A stretch of 64,000 bases of DNA from Thermoflexus hugenholtzii (GCF_018771565.1 NZ_CP076326.1:1736001-1800000), one strand, 5' to 3'. Counted from the stretch's first letter, positions 8,454 to 17,589 are shown. Numbers and translations: made by a program. Notes: generated from the sequence alone by a model not told the origin.

Positions 8454-9665
8454 ATGGCGGATCTCTCTCTCATCGCGGAGCTGGCGACCGAGGGGACGAC
8501 GAAGATCGTCCTGCTGGTGATGGATGGGTTGGGCGGGATGCCGGTGGAACCGGGCGGGCCTACGGAGCTGGAGGCCGCCCGCACGCCGAACATGGACCGC
8601 CTCGCCGCGGAAGGGACGCTGGGGCTGCACATCCCGGTGCGGCCGGGGCTGGCCCCGGGGAGCGGCTACGCCCATCTCGCCCTCTTCGGCTACGATCCGC
8701 TGCGCTACCCCGTGGGCCGGGGCGTGCTGGAGGCCCTCGGGATCGGCTTCCCCCTGGAACCTCACGACATCGCCGCGCGGGGCAACTTCGTCACCGTCGA
8801 TGCGGAGGGCCGCATCGTCGACCGGCGGGCCGGCCGGATCCCCACCGAGGTGAACGCCCGCCTCGTAGAGCGGCTGCGGACCATCCGGCTGGAGGGCGTG
8901 GAGGTGCGCATCGAGCCGGTCAAGGAGCACCGCTTCGTCCTGGTCCTGCGTGGGGAAGGGCTCTCCCCGGCCCTCACGGAGACGGACCCCGGCAAAACCG
9001 GTGTGCCGCCCCTTCCGGTCCGCCCCCTCCAGCCCGAGGCGGAGCGCACCGCCGCCCTGGTCAACCGGTGGATCGAGCAGGCGCGGGCGCTGCTGGCCGA
9101 CGCCCACCCGGCCAACATGGTCACCCTCCGGGGGTTCGACCGTCCCCCGCATCTTCCTCCCTTTTCGGAGGTGTATAAGCTCCGGGCCGCCGCCATCGCC
9201 GCCTATCCGATGTATCGCGGGGTCGCCCGTCTGGTGGGGATGGAGGTCCTGGAGGTTCACGGGGAGAGCCCCGAGGCGCTCTTTCAAGAAGCGGCGGCCC
9301 ACTGGGAGCACTTCGACTTCTTCTTCATCCACATCAAGCCCACGGACAGCCGGGGGGAAGACGGCGATTTCGCCGCCAAGGTCCGGGTCATCGAAGCGGT
9401 GGACGCCGCGCTTCCCATCCTGCTGGAGCGCGGCCCGGATGTCCTGGTGATCACAGGGGATCACTCCACCCCGGCGGCCCTGCGCACCCACACCTGGCAT
9501 CCGGTGCCGGTGCTGCTGTGGGCGCCGCGGACGGCGCGGCCGGATGGAGCCCCCGGCTTCGGAGAGCGCGCGTGCCGGACCGGCGGGCTGGGGATCTTCA
9601 TGGCCACGGATCTGATGCCGCTGATCCTCGCCCACGCCGGACGCCTGAGCCGCCTGGGCGCGTGA
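8454..9665 (+). CDS. apgM: 2,3-bisphosphoglycerate-independent phosphoglycerate mutase, archaeal type
   Basis: Interconverts 3- and 2-phosphoglycerate in glycolysis and gluconeogenesis. The 403-aa length and motifs fit the archaeal-type iPGM of the alkaline phosphatase superfamily: metal-binding Asp in VLLVMDGLGG, the phosphorylated Ser region in APGSGYAHLALFGYDP, and the C-terminal metal site ITGDHSTPAALRTHTWHP. GGAGG sits 8 bases before the ATG. Bacterial iPGM proper is about 510 aa and has different spacing, so the archaeal-type label is preferred. Followed 9 bp later by a peptidase gene. Confidence 0.9.
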   Translation: MADLSLIAELATEGTTKIVLLVMDGLGGMPVEPGGPTELEAARTPNMDRLAAEGTLGLHIPVRPGLAPGSGYAHLALFGYDPLRYPVGRGVLEALGIGFPLEPHDIAARGNFVTVDAEGRIVDRRAGRIPTEVNARLVERLRTIRLEGVEVRIEPVKEHRFVLVLRGEGLSPALTETDPGKTGVPPLPVRPLQPEAERTAALVNRWIEQARALLADAHPANMVTLRGFDRPPHLPPFSEVYKLRAAAIAAYPMYRGVARLVGMEVLEVHGESPEALFQEAAAHWEHFDFFFIHIKPTDSRGEDGDFAAKVRVIEAVDAALPILLERGPDVLVITGDHSTPAALRTHTWHPVPVLLWAPRTARPDGAPGFGERACRTGGLGIFMATDLMPLILAHAGRLSRLGA

Positions 9666-9674
9666 GGGAAGAAG

Positions 9675-10565
9675 ATGCTTCGGGGATCATCGCCCCGGCT
9701 CGGGCTGCTGATCCTGCTTCTGATCGGGGCCTGCCGTCCTTCCGCCCCGGCCGGGGGGCGGACTTTCGACGGCCGGGAGGCCTTCCGCCACGTGCAGGCC
9801 CAGCTGGCCCTGGGTCCCCGCTATCCCGGAAGCCCGGGATGGGAAGCGGTGCAGCGTTACATTGAGGAACACGTAACCCGCGAGGGCTGGGCCTTCGAGG
9901 TTCAGCCTTTCGCCGCCGCGGGGCTCCCCGGCCGCAACCTGATCGCCCGGGCCGGTCGAGGGCCGGTCCTCGTGATCGGGGCCCACTACGACACCCGACG
10001 CCGGGCGGATCGGGATCCCGAGCGTCCCGATGATCCGGTGCCGGGGGCCAACGATGGGGCCAGCGGGGTGGCCGTGCTCCTGGAGCTGGCCCGGGTCCTG
10101 GACCGTCCCCGTCTGCGCCAGGAGGTGTGGCTGGTCTTCTTCGACGCCGAGGATCAGGGAGGCCTGGAGGGCCGGCCCTGGATCCTCGGCTCCACCCACT
10201 TCGCCGCCACCCTGGCGGTGACCCCCACGGCGATGATCCTGGTGGACATGGTCGGGGATGCCGATCCCCAGTTCTACTACGAACAGCACTCGGATCCCGC
10301 CCTGCGGGAGCAGCTGTGGCGGATCGCGGCCGAGCTGGGCTATAGGTCCTGGTTCATCCCCGAGCCCCGCTGGGCGCTGATCGATGATCATCTCCCCTTC
10401 CTGCAGCGAGGCATCCCCGCCGTGGACATCATCGACTTCGACTACCCGGCCTGGCACACCACCGCGGACACCCTGGATCGGATCTCCCCGGCCACCCTGG
10501 AAGCGGTCGGCCGCGTGATCGAGCGGTTCGTCGAACGCGAACCGGATGAGCTTGAGGCCCCCTGA
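9675..10565 (+). CDS. M28-family metallopeptidase lipoprotein
   Basis: Secreted, lipid-anchored zinc peptidase, or glutaminyl-cyclase-like enzyme of the same fold. The N-terminus is a lipoprotein signal ending in a lipobox (LLIGAC). M28 motifs follow in order: VIGAHYDTR (Zn His), PGANDGASGVAVLLELARVL (bridging Asp), FFDAEDQGG (Glu/Asp pair), DMVGDADP and the final His in AWHTTADTLD. Length 296 aa is usual. The W-H-T-T-x-D ending is shared with both aminopeptidases and QPCT-like cyclases, so substrate is undecided. Starts 9 bp after apgM. Confidence 0.85.
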   Translation: MLRGSSPRLGLLILLLIGACRPSAPAGGRTFDGREAFRHVQAQLALGPRYPGSPGWEAVQRYIEEHVTREGWAFEVQPFAAAGLPGRNLIARAGRGPVLVIGAHYDTRRRADRDPERPDDPVPGANDGASGVAVLLELARVLDRPRLRQEVWLVFFDAEDQGGLEGRPWILGSTHFAATLAVTPTAMILVDMVGDADPQFYYEQHSDPALREQLWRIAAELGYRSWFIPEPRWALIDDHLPFLQRGIPAVDIIDFDYPAWHTTADTLDRISPATLEAVGRVIERFVEREPDELEAP

Positions 10566-10600
10566 AACCTCCGCGCCTGCTTTCCGGGAGCCTTGAAAAC

Positions 10601-10629
10601 TTGACCCTCGGGAAAGCGAACGATAATCT
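10601..10629 (+). promoter_or_regulatory. Candidate sigma-70 promoter for the HTH regulator
   Basis: TTGACC (10601-10606), 17-base spacer, TAATCT (10624-10629). An AGGAGG ribosome-binding site follows at 10648-10653. Nine bases after it, in the frame of the downstream protein, the codon is ATA (10663); the first conventional in-frame start is GTG at 10747. Confidence 0.55.
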
Positions 10630-10746
10630 TAGGCCGTCCAAAGAATTAGGAGGGCTCAACAGATAGATGGGATCGGCCTGTGGGCACCCTCGCTACTCCG
10701 CGCAGCGCTCCGGACTCTCTTTCCCACCCTGCGTCCGCTCTGCACC

Positions 10747-11370
10747 GTGGAGGAGCTGGACGCCTGCTCCGACGCCTTTCCCCTGCTGCTGGCCGGCGAG
10801 GGGATCTTCCCCTCCGGGTGGCTCCTTGCCACCTTCTTGCGAGAACGAAACCCATATCGGCCCATAGCCCTGTTGGAGAGCCGATGCGCCCCTCTGTCCA
10901 TTTGGATCGCTTGGGAGATCAGCCTGAACGGCATCTTGGATCTCACCCGAACCCCGGAAGAATGGGCGGAGACCCTTTCCCATCTGGCCCGCGGCCAAGC
11001 GGCTTGGTCCTCAGACCTGGTGGATCAAGCGATCGCTTTCGACCGCGCCTGGGGCCGGCGGCTGCGTCGCCTCTCCGCCCGGGACTGGCGGCGCTGGCGG
11101 GATCTGGCCGCCGGGCTTCCCCTCAAGGCCCTGGCGGCCCGCTGGGGTCTCTCCCTTGCTGGCGTGAGCCGTTATCTCCACCGCCTCGCAGCGCGGCTGG
11201 GGGCACCAAGCCTGATGGATTTACGCTCCTGGGGCTTCGTCCTCGGGATCTGGGTGGGCCCTCCCGGTGCCCCCCGTCTGGCCCCTCCCCTCCAGGCCTG
11301 GCGCCTCCTCCGCGCCGCCGGAGACCCGCCCGTTGTCAAAAATCGAAACACCCGCATGTCAAAAACATGA
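10747..11370 (+). CDS. HTH regulator (LuxR/sigma-region-4-like C-terminal helix-turn-helix)
   Basis: 207 aa from GTG 10747. The central-to-C-terminal part has a helix-turn-helix pattern of LuxR/sigma-4 type (LPLKALAARWGLSLAGVSRYL). The N-terminal half is hydrophobic-helical with no recognised ligand domain. The coding frame stays open upstream to a stop just before 10633 and the extra residues look coding-like. The only well-placed ribosome site (10648-10653) points to ATA at 10663, so the true N-terminus may be 28 residues longer. A 23-bp direct repeat and a good promoter lie at the end of the gene, just before the secreted-protein pair it probably controls. Confidence 0.6.
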   Translation: MEELDACSDAFPLLLAGEGIFPSGWLLATFLRERNPYRPIALLESRCAPLSIWIAWEISLNGILDLTRTPEEWAETLSHLARGQAAWSSDLVDQAIAFDRAWGRRLRRLSARDWRRWRDLAAGLPLKALAARWGLSLAGVSRYLHRLAARLGAPSLMDLRSWGFVLGIWVGPPGAPRLAPPLQAWRLLRAAGDPPVVKNRNTRMSKT

Positions 11371-11410
11371 ACACTCCGAGCTGGACACAGCCCCCCAAAC
11401 TCTCTATGAT
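11334..11410 (+). promoter_or_regulatory. 23-bp tandem operator repeat plus promoter for the secreted-protein pair
   Basis: Two direct copies beginning TGTCAAAAA at 11334 and 11357 share the later block AACACYC; the period is 23 bp, about two helix turns. Immediately downstream is TGGACA (11382-11387), a 17-base spacer and TATGAT (11405-11410). Repeats abutting the -35 are in the position used by activators. The repeat overlaps the 3' end of the HTH gene, which is the obvious candidate to bind it. Confidence 0.55.
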
Positions 11411-11459
11411 TGGACTCAGAAAGCCCCTCCTCAAACCCGCTATCCGGAGGAAACAATAT

Positions 11460-13034
11460 ATGAACAACCGGAAACGCGGGGTGCTCCGATGGCTCCTGCT
11501 CGGCGCGCTGGGCAGCCTGGCCCTGACCCAGGCCCTGGCCCAGGCCCAGACCTCAGAACCCCCCCTCACCTGGCAAACCTGTAGCGCATGCCCGGAGCCG
11601 CCCGAAATCGCCTTCTCAGGCGCCCCCCTCTGGCGAGGGACCGCCGTAACCAATATCCTGCACCTGGGACACCCTCAGGTTCCAGAAAGGGCCAGCCAGA
11701 ACACCAGCATCCACGGAGCCTCCCTCCCCCTGCCCCCCGCCTGGGGCTATCGGGTGGCGTTCACCTTCACCCTCGCCACCTGGGATTCTTATAACGCCCC
11801 GGGGACCCCCAACCCCCCTTACAACGGTGGAACCGGTTATTGGGATTCGTTCTCCGTGAGCCTCTCCAACGCCCCTTACTGGGCCCTCCCACTCTCCGAT
11901 CCCCTGGGAGACAACGACCCCCTGCGCCTGGGCTTCCTGTGGGGCGGCACCTCCTACGGAGACGGCTTCCTGGAAACCCGGATGGGAAGCGAGCGAGTGT
12001 TCCTGGAGGCCAGGCCCTGGGCTCCCAACTTCCTCAATGTGGTGCTGGACACCGCCACCCTGCCCGCGGCCAATCACAACTATCCCTCCTGGGGCACCGT
12101 TCGCCTTCAGTGGATCGATCCCCTCACCACCCTCTCCCGCTATGTGGCGCGAAAAGATCAGCTCTCCCTCGAAACCTTCCGGGCCTGGGGCTGCGCCCGA
12201 GGAGAATCCCTCCCCCCGTGGGGCTGGGGCACCGTCATCCTGGACTTCGGATATCCCCGGATGCAGAATGGAGAATATGGAGCAGCAACCCTCGTTGATT
12301 TCACTTTTGTTTCCACTACGACCATCGTCACTCTGACCCGAAGCTTTCTGGATGGCTTTGCGGAGTGTAATGGAACCGCCCGGCTTTATCTGGCTTTGGG
12401 CGTTAACAATGCCAGCGAGGCCGTGACCCGGGCGCACGGGCGAGCATGGGCGCAGATGATCAACCGGCTTAACCAGGACGTCTGGGATAACCCCCACTGG
12501 CTGGGGCGCTTCTGGGTCCTGGGCGCCATCGATGCGGAGCCGGGCTGGAATTCTTCCCAGGCCACCCGGGAGTGGGTGGAGGGCTATACCGAGGTCGCCG
12601 ACCTCCTCGACCTCGGCTCCTACCTGCTCAACTTCGGCTCCTGCGATGGCTGCCCGTTCCGGGGATGCCCTTCCTGTCAGCCTTCCAATGGGTGGACCCT
12701 GGAGGATCTCTGGTATATCTCCTGGGGCGCAGAGGCAGCGGAGCCGTTCCCTGAAATTTACCTCACAAATGGAGTGAACGCAGAACAATGGTTCCACGTC
12801 GCCCGCTACGGCCTGGAAACCCATCAACGCGTGATGATCTTCACCGGTGTGCTGACCACCAGGACCGCCTGTCAGGAGACAAGGGATGAACAATGTCAAA
12901 CCACGGAAAGGCGGGCGGGCATCGATAACCAGCCCATGGAAGGTTACCTGCAGATGCATCGGATCCTGTCATCTCATCCTATCCTATCGCAAGCCTACCC
13001 TCGCTTTTCATCAGACATCTCGTGGGAGAGGTGA
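11460..13034 (+). CDS. Secreted protein of unknown function (signal peptide, ~524 aa)
   Basis: GGAGG lies 8 bases before ATG 11460. The N-terminus is a classical signal peptide (RWLLLGALGSLALTQALAQA). The first ~270 residues are beta-rich and aromatic, like a jelly-roll or lectin-like domain. The second half (from about VTLTRSFLDGFAEC) has alternating hydrophobic strands and helices and includes a Cys-rich insertion (CDGCPFRGCPSC). The pattern VLGAIDAEPGWN and VNAEQWFHVARYGLETHQRVMIFTG resembles TIM-barrel glycoside hydrolases, but no catalytic pair can be assigned, so no enzyme name is given. The preceding long open frame back to 10680 is not coding; it runs through the regulator gene in another frame. 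The next gene starts 3 bp later. Confidence 0.7.
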   Translation: MNNRKRGVLRWLLLGALGSLALTQALAQAQTSEPPLTWQTCSACPEPPEIAFSGAPLWRGTAVTNILHLGHPQVPERASQNTSIHGASLPLPPAWGYRVAFTFTLATWDSYNAPGTPNPPYNGGTGYWDSFSVSLSNAPYWALPLSDPLGDNDPLRLGFLWGGTSYGDGFLETRMGSERVFLEARPWAPNFLNVVLDTATLPAANHNYPSWGTVRLQWIDPLTTLSRYVARKDQLSLETFRAWGCARGESLPPWGWGTVILDFGYPRMQNGEYGAATLVDFTFVSTTTIVTLTRSFLDGFAECNGTARLYLALGVNNASEAVTRAHGRAWAQMINRLNQDVWDNPHWLGRFWVLGAIDAEPGWNSSQATREWVEGYTEVADLLDLGSYLLNFGSCDGCPFRGCPSCQPSNGWTLEDLWYISWGAEAAEPFPEIYLTNGVNAEQWFHVARYGLETHQRVMIFTGVLTTRTACQETRDEQCQTTERRAGIDNQPMEGYLQMHRILSSHPILSQAYPRFSSDISWER

Positions 13035-13037
13035 GCG

Positions 13038-14939
13038 ATGGCGCGTTCTCCCTTCCCCAAACGGCGATGGCTTCTTCCCCTCCTCCAGGGAGGCTTGCTC
13101 CTCATGCTGGGGATCGGACTGTGGGCGCTCCTGACCCAGCCCCCTCACCTCAGGCGCACCGGCCCTGCCCAGAGCGTCCAGGAACCCACCCTCCATCCAG
13201 CGGACGCCACCAAGGTCTTCCCCCTCACCCGCCTAGCTGCTACCAAAACCGCTATTCCATTCTGGCTCTATCCCTCCCCCACCCCTGTCTGGCGGCCCAC
13301 CCCCGGCCCCAGCCCCACGCCCGCTTATTCTTTCCGTGTCTTCGGCACCCCTCTGGGCAAGGGCTTCCTCAACCTCACCGGCCTCCCCATCGCCATGCTC
13401 GCCGGCGGCTGGCCCGAGAATGAATGGATCACCGTCTCCCCCGATGGCCGCCGCCAAACCATCGTCTTCGCCGGATCCGAAATGGAACGGGATCCTCTTA
13501 CAACCACTCGTCTCCCCTCCCCCCAGGGCCAGCTCCACCTCGTGGTCACCGTCTACGACCCCTCCCAACCTGAGAGCGTCTATGGCGGGACCCTCGTGGA
13601 GGCGGTCACTTACCCCACCCCCCGGGCGGTGGGGCCCGTCTTCATCGTCGATGTGGAAAACTCCATCCTCATCCTCCAGCCCATCACCACCCCCAACCCC
13701 TACACCGACCCTGGCCATCCGGTGGAGGATCGCTTCTACTTCGACCTCGCCACCCGCCGCTTCCTCGACTGCCTCCCCCGCGACGACTTCAACCGCCCCG
13801 ACGGCCCTCTCGGCCCCCACTGGTCCGGCCTCACCCACCCCACCCACCTGGCCCTCGAACACGGCACCCTCACCGCCCGCCAGGGCGGCTGGGCCTTCTG
13901 GAACCCCCACGGCACCGCCGACCCCCTCCCCGCCAACCAGGAAGCCTGCCTCACCCTCGCCCGCCTCGACCCCGGCGCCTCCGTCCACCTCCTCCTCAAA
14001 TCCCAAAGCCCCCACTGGACCGGCGCCGGCACCCTCGCCCTCCACCTGAACCCCCAATCCGGCCGCCTGCACGTGCAATCCTTCCACCCCCAAACCGGAT
14101 GGGTCGAACACGCCGCTTGGCCCCTCTCCCCCCAACCCGGCGATCGCCTCCGCGCCCGCGCCTGGGCCGACGGCTCCCTCGAAGTCTTCTACAACGACCA
14201 GCGCCTCGGCCGCGTTCCCACCACCCCCTTCTTCATCGGCCGCGGCGGCTGGATCGGCCTCGAGCTCGCCAACGCCGCCATCGACAACTTCGGCGGCGGC
14301 TGGGGCAACCACCCCCTCCTCCGGGAAGCCCTCCAATGGTCCTGCGAAGACCCGGAGAACATGTTCGCCTTCTGCCAGACCGATGATTTTGAGGGAGAAG
14401 CCGGAACCTTCGTCGGATCCGCCTGGACGGAGCGGATGGGCGACTGGGGCCGCCAGAACGGCGCCCTCCTCCCCCAGACCGCCAGCGGAGAACACCTCCT
14501 CACCTTCAATGGCTGGCGTTTCCGGGACGGTCGGGCAGCAGCCCGCCTCCGCCTGGAAGGATCCACCGGCATCCTGGGCCTGGGCATCCGCCTCGGCGGC
14601 TACGGGGAAGAGGGCCGGCCCACCCGCGGCTACCTGGCCGAGGTCAGCCCCGAGGGCGCCGTCCAGCTGTGGCGGGTGAGCGATTGGACCCTCCTGGGCC
14701 AGACGGCCCTGCCCGGCTTCACCCCCGGCGCCTGGCTCACCCTGGGGGTGGAGGCCGTGGGAACCACCATGACGGTGACCGTGGGCGGGCAGCCCGTGCT
14801 CCAGGCCCAGGATGACACCTTCGCAGAAGGGGAGGTGGGAATCTGGTCCTACGCACCCCCCGCCCCCACCGCCCACCCCGTGGATGCCTTCTCCTTCTTC
14901 CCACGCCAGGTCGCGGTCGAATTCCCCCTCACACCCTGA
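13038..14939 (+). CDS. Large exported protein with two LamG/DUF1080-like beta-sandwich domains
   Basis: 633 aa; one N-terminal membrane span (LLPLLQGGLLLMLGIGLWALL) acts as signal anchor, then a Pro/Thr-rich linker (about residues 80-95), a domain of unknown type, and two repeats resembling laminin-G/3-keto-disaccharide-hydrolase-like sandwiches. Each repeat starts with an acidic-aromatic strand (DDFNRPDGPLGPHWSG, DDFEGEAGTFVGSAW) and ends with an AIDNF or VDAFSF strand. The unusually C-rich coding strand gives strong codon bias and many false antisense frames. The start is 3 bp after the stop of the preceding secreted protein, so the two are probably translated together. Likely a carbohydrate-binding or cell-surface protein. 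Confidence 0.7.
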   Translation: MARSPFPKRRWLLPLLQGGLLLMLGIGLWALLTQPPHLRRTGPAQSVQEPTLHPADATKVFPLTRLAATKTAIPFWLYPSPTPVWRPTPGPSPTPAYSFRVFGTPLGKGFLNLTGLPIAMLAGGWPENEWITVSPDGRRQTIVFAGSEMERDPLTTTRLPSPQGQLHLVVTVYDPSQPESVYGGTLVEAVTYPTPRAVGPVFIVDVENSILILQPITTPNPYTDPGHPVEDRFYFDLATRRFLDCLPRDDFNRPDGPLGPHWSGLTHPTHLALEHGTLTARQGGWAFWNPHGTADPLPANQEACLTLARLDPGASVHLLLKSQSPHWTGAGTLALHLNPQSGRLHVQSFHPQTGWVEHAAWPLSPQPGDRLRARAWADGSLEVFYNDQRLGRVPTTPFFIGRGGWIGLELANAAIDNFGGGWGNHPLLREALQWSCEDPENMFAFCQTDDFEGEAGTFVGSAWTERMGDWGRQNGALLPQTASGEHLLTFNGWRFRDGRAAARLRLEGSTGILGLGIRLGGYGEEGRPTRGYLAEVSPEGAVQLWRVSDWTLLGQTALPGFTPGAWLTLGVEAVGTTMTVTVGGQPVLQAQDDTFAEGEVGIWSYAPPAPTAHPVDAFSFFPRQVAVEFPLTP

Positions 14940-15167
14940 GGCCCGGCTTCTCTTCGACTATGGATGCCTTAGGGAAATTCTTCGCTTGAGTGGTGCCATC
15001 CATGGCCTCGCCCGGCCGGGGGTGAATCGGCCCATGCGCCACCCATCGCGCCCGGCCTTGCCGACCCGGAGCGCGATCCATCTCTCTGCCCTCCCCTCCC
15101 TCCGTTCGAACCCTGAAACCCATATGGGGAGCGATGGCCCATCCCGGCAAACGCCCGGCCTTCCGGT

Positions 15168-15173
15168 TAAAAT
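15168..15173 (+). promoter_or_regulatory. Candidate -10 box before the LLM oxidoreductase gene
   Basis: TAAAAT followed directly by GGGGG, 29 bases before the ATG at 15203. Only a weak -35 (about 3 of 6 matches at 15145). No other feature is seen in the 14940-15202 gap. Confidence 0.45.
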
Positions 15174-15202
15174 GGGGGAAAACACCTCGCACGGAGGCGC
15201 CC

Positions 15203-16198
15203 ATGCCGGAGCGCGTCGCCCTTTACCTTCAGGACGCCCACGATCTGCGGGAGGCCATGCGCTACGTGCAATACGCCGAACAGCGCGGCTTCGAGGCCGT
15301 CTGGCAGGCCGAATCCCGGCTGGTCCGCGACGCCATCGTCCCCATGGCCGCCTACGCCGCCGTCACCGAACGGATCAAAGTGGCCTCCGGCGTGATCAAC
15401 AACTGGACCCGCAACCCGGCCCTGATCGCCGCCACCTTCCTCACCCTGGATGACCTCGCCCCCAACCGCATCATCCTCGGCATCGGCGCCTGGTGGGATC
15501 CCCTGGCCTCCAAGGTCGGCATCAAGCGGGAGAAGCCCCTTAAGGCCATGCGCGAGGTGGTCACCGTGGTGCGCGACCTCCTGGCCATGAAGCGGGTGAC
15601 CTTCCACGGCGAGTTCGTCCATCTGACCGACGTGGAGCTGGATGTGGTGTATGGACGCCGGGAGCCTCGCAACGTCCCCATCTACATCGGGGCCACCGGC
15701 ATGCAGATGATGGAGCTGGCCGGTGAGATCGCCGACGGCGTGTTGCTCAACTATCTGGTCTCCCCGAAATACAACGAACTGGCCCTCCATCACCTGGAGA
15801 TCGGGGCGAAGCGGGCCGGCCGCCGCATCGAGGACATCGACCGCCCGCAGCTGGTGGTGTGCTCCGTCGACCACGACCGCAAGAAAGCGCTGGACAGCGC
15901 CCGCAAGCTGGTGACCCAGTATCTGGGCCAGCAGCCTCACATCATGAAGGCCAGCGGGGTGCCCCAGGAGCTGCTGGACGAGATCGGGCGCGTCCTCACA
16001 TGGCCGGCCACCCCCGAGCAGATCGAGCGGGCCATGGAGCTGGTCCCCGACGATATCGTCCAGCTGATCACCGCCAGCGGGTCGCCTGAGGAGGTCCGCC
16101 GCAAGGTGGACGAATATCGCGCCGCCGGGTGCACCTGCCCGGTCCTCTACCCGCTGGGGGATGTGAAGCTGATGATCGACATCTTCGCCCAGGCGTAA
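15203..16198 (+). CDS. LLM-class flavin/F420-dependent oxidoreductase
   Basis: 331-aa TIM-barrel oxidoreductase of the bacterial luciferase-like superfamily, close in layout to 5,10-methylene-H4MPT reductase (Mer)-like and F420-dependent members. Recognisable stretches are [17 protein letters not shown], the non-prolyl cis-peptide region after [29 protein letters not shown] and [30 protein letters not shown] precedes the ATG at 15203. Cofactor (F420 or FMN) and substrate cannot be read from sequence alone. The thioesterase gene begins 9 bp later, suggesting an operon with it and the CoxM-like protein. Confidence 0.8.
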   Translation: MPERVALYLQDAHDLREAMRYVQYAEQRGFEAVWQAESRLVRDAIVPMAAYAAVTERIKVASGVINNWTRNPALIAATFLTLDDLAPNRIILGIGAWWDPLASKVGIKREKPLKAMREVVTVVRDLLAMKRVTFHGEFVHLTDVELDVVYGRREPRNVPIYIGATGMQMMELAGEIADGVLLNYLVSPKYNELALHHLEIGAKRAGRRIEDIDRPQLVVCSVDHDRKKALDSARKLVTQYLGQQPHIMKASGVPQELLDEIGRVLTWPATPEQIERAMELVPDDIVQLITASGSPEEVRRKVDEYRAAGCTCPVLYPLGDVKLMIDIFAQA

Positions 16199-16207
16199 GG
16201 GGCGCCG

Positions 16208-16684
16208 ATGCGCGCATCTCTCCAGCCGAACTCCCGGATGTGTTTCGTCTGCGGGATGCAGAACCCGGTCGGCCTGAAGGTGCGCTTCTACGAGGAAGGG
16301 GCCGAGGGGGTGCGGGCGGAGGTGGTGATCCCCGAGGTCTATCAGGGCTATCCGGGTGTGGCCCACGGTGGCATCGTGGCCGCCCTGCTGGACGAGGCGG
16401 CCGGTCGGGCGTTGATGATCGGGGATCCCATGCGCTTCATGGTGACCGCCCAGCTCCGGGTGCGCTACCATCGTCCGGCCCCCACGGGGCAGCCTCTGGT
16501 CCTCACCGCCCGCCCCCTCCGCATCGGATCCCGCGTCGCCCGGGCGCAGGCGTCGCTGCGTCGGCAAGATGGCACCCTGTGCGCGGAGGCCGAGGCGATC
16601 CTGGTTCAGGTTCCGGCGGAAATCCAGGCGACCTTCGAGGCCGAACGGCCCTTCTGGCGCGTGTATCCGGAGGAGACGGGATGA
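16208..16684 (+). CDS. PaaI-family hot-dog thioesterase
   Basis: 158-aa single hot-dog domain. The active-site helix motif HGGIVAALLDEAAG is intact, with His-Gly-Gly followed by the Asp/Glu of the PaaI/acyl-CoA thioesterase family. An N-terminal CFVCGMQNPVGL segment with two Cys is typical of this subfamily. Probably hydrolyses an acyl-CoA. The stop overlaps the next gene by an ATGA, indicating coupling with the flavoprotein that follows. Confidence 0.82.
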   Translation: MRASLQPNSRMCFVCGMQNPVGLKVRFYEEGAEGVRAEVVIPEVYQGYPGVAHGGIVAALLDEAAGRALMIGDPMRFMVTAQLRVRYHRPAPTGQPLVLTARPLRIGSRVARAQASLRRQDGTLCAEAEAILVQVPAEIQATFEAERPFWRVYPEETG

Positions 16685-17589
16685 GGACCCTGGCGAAGGA
16701 GGCGCGGACGATGCGGCTGAACCTGCGGGAATACCATCGCCCGAAGACCCTGGCGGAGGCCCTGGCGTTGCTGCGACGCCCCGGCATCCGCACGGTGCCC
16801 ATCGGCGGGGGCACCCAGGTCCTGGCGGAGGGATCCCGGGAGGTGGAGGCCGTGGTGGATCTCCAGGATCTGGGCCTGTCCTTCGTTCGACAGGAAGGGA
16901 TGTGGCTGCGCATCGGGGCGACCACCCCGCTGCAAGCGCTGGTGGAGACGCCTGAGACGGCATCCCTCGGCGGGGGCATCCTCGCCCTCGCCGCCCGGGA
17001 GACCGCGCCCCTCCCGTTACGGAACCAGCGCACCGTCGGCGGGGCGGTGGTCGGCGCCTCCCCGGAGCAACCTCTGGCAACGGTGTTGCTGGCCCTGGAC
17101 GCCGAGCTGGTGGTGTTCACGGAGCCGGAGGCCCCGCGGGCGCTGCGCCTGGAGGCCTTTTATGACTACCGGGAGGCCCTCCGGCGCGAGGGGATGATCG
17201 TCGCGGAGGTCCGGATCCCCCTTTCCGCTGCCCCTATGGGCACTGCTTTCCACAAGGTCGCCCGCACGCCTGCCGATGCCCCCATCGTAGGGGTCGCTGT
17301 CCGGTTGTTCCGGGGGGTGGATGGCGCCTGCTATGGGGTGCGGATCGCCGCCGGAGGAGCCGCGCCGCGGCCGGTGCGCCTGATCGAGGCCGAGCAGGTC
17401 CTGGAGGGGCGGCCGCCGGATCCGGAGCGCTTCGCCACGGCCGCAGAGAAAGCCCGGGCCCGGGTGAACCCGCCCGGGGACTTCCGGGGCTCTCCCGAAT
17501 ATCGGCGGGAGATGGTGGCGGTGCTGCTCCGCCGCGCCCTGACCGAGGCCGCCGCTCAGGCGGGTTGGCAGGAGCTCCCATCCTCGTGA
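16681..17589 (+). CDS. FAD-binding (CoxM/xanthine dehydrogenase medium-subunit) family protein
   Basis: Medium subunit type of molybdenum hydroxylases: binds FAD through PIGGGTQVL and RNQRTVGGAVVG, with the C-terminal CO_deh_flav_C-like domain (AFHKVARTPADAPIVGVAVRL). 302 aa from 16681; a second start at 16711 also has a good AAGGAGG and matches where family members begin. Normally encoded with a molybdopterin large subunit and a 2Fe-2S small subunit, neither of which is adjacent here. Either the partners are elsewhere or the protein works alone. Last gene before a repeat-rich gap. Confidence 0.82.
   Translation: MRTLAKEARTMRLNLREYHRPKTLAEALALLRRPGIRTVPIGGGTQVLAEGSREVEAVVDLQDLGLSFVRQEGMWLRIGATTPLQALVETPETASLGGGILALAARETAPLPLRNQRTVGGAVVGASPEQPLATVLLALDAELVVFTEPEAPRALRLEAFYDYREALRREGMIVAEVRIPLSAAPMGTAFHKVARTPADAPIVGVAVRLFRGVDGACYGVRIAAGGAAPRPVRLIEAEQVLEGRPPDPERFATAAEKARARVNPPGDFRGSPEYRREMVAVLLRRALTEAAAQAGWQELPSS

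Noticed and set aside
10680-13034. 784-aa plus-strand frame
   Set aside because: The first 260 codons overlap the HTH gene in another frame and look non-coding; the signal peptide and ribosome site place the real start at 11460.
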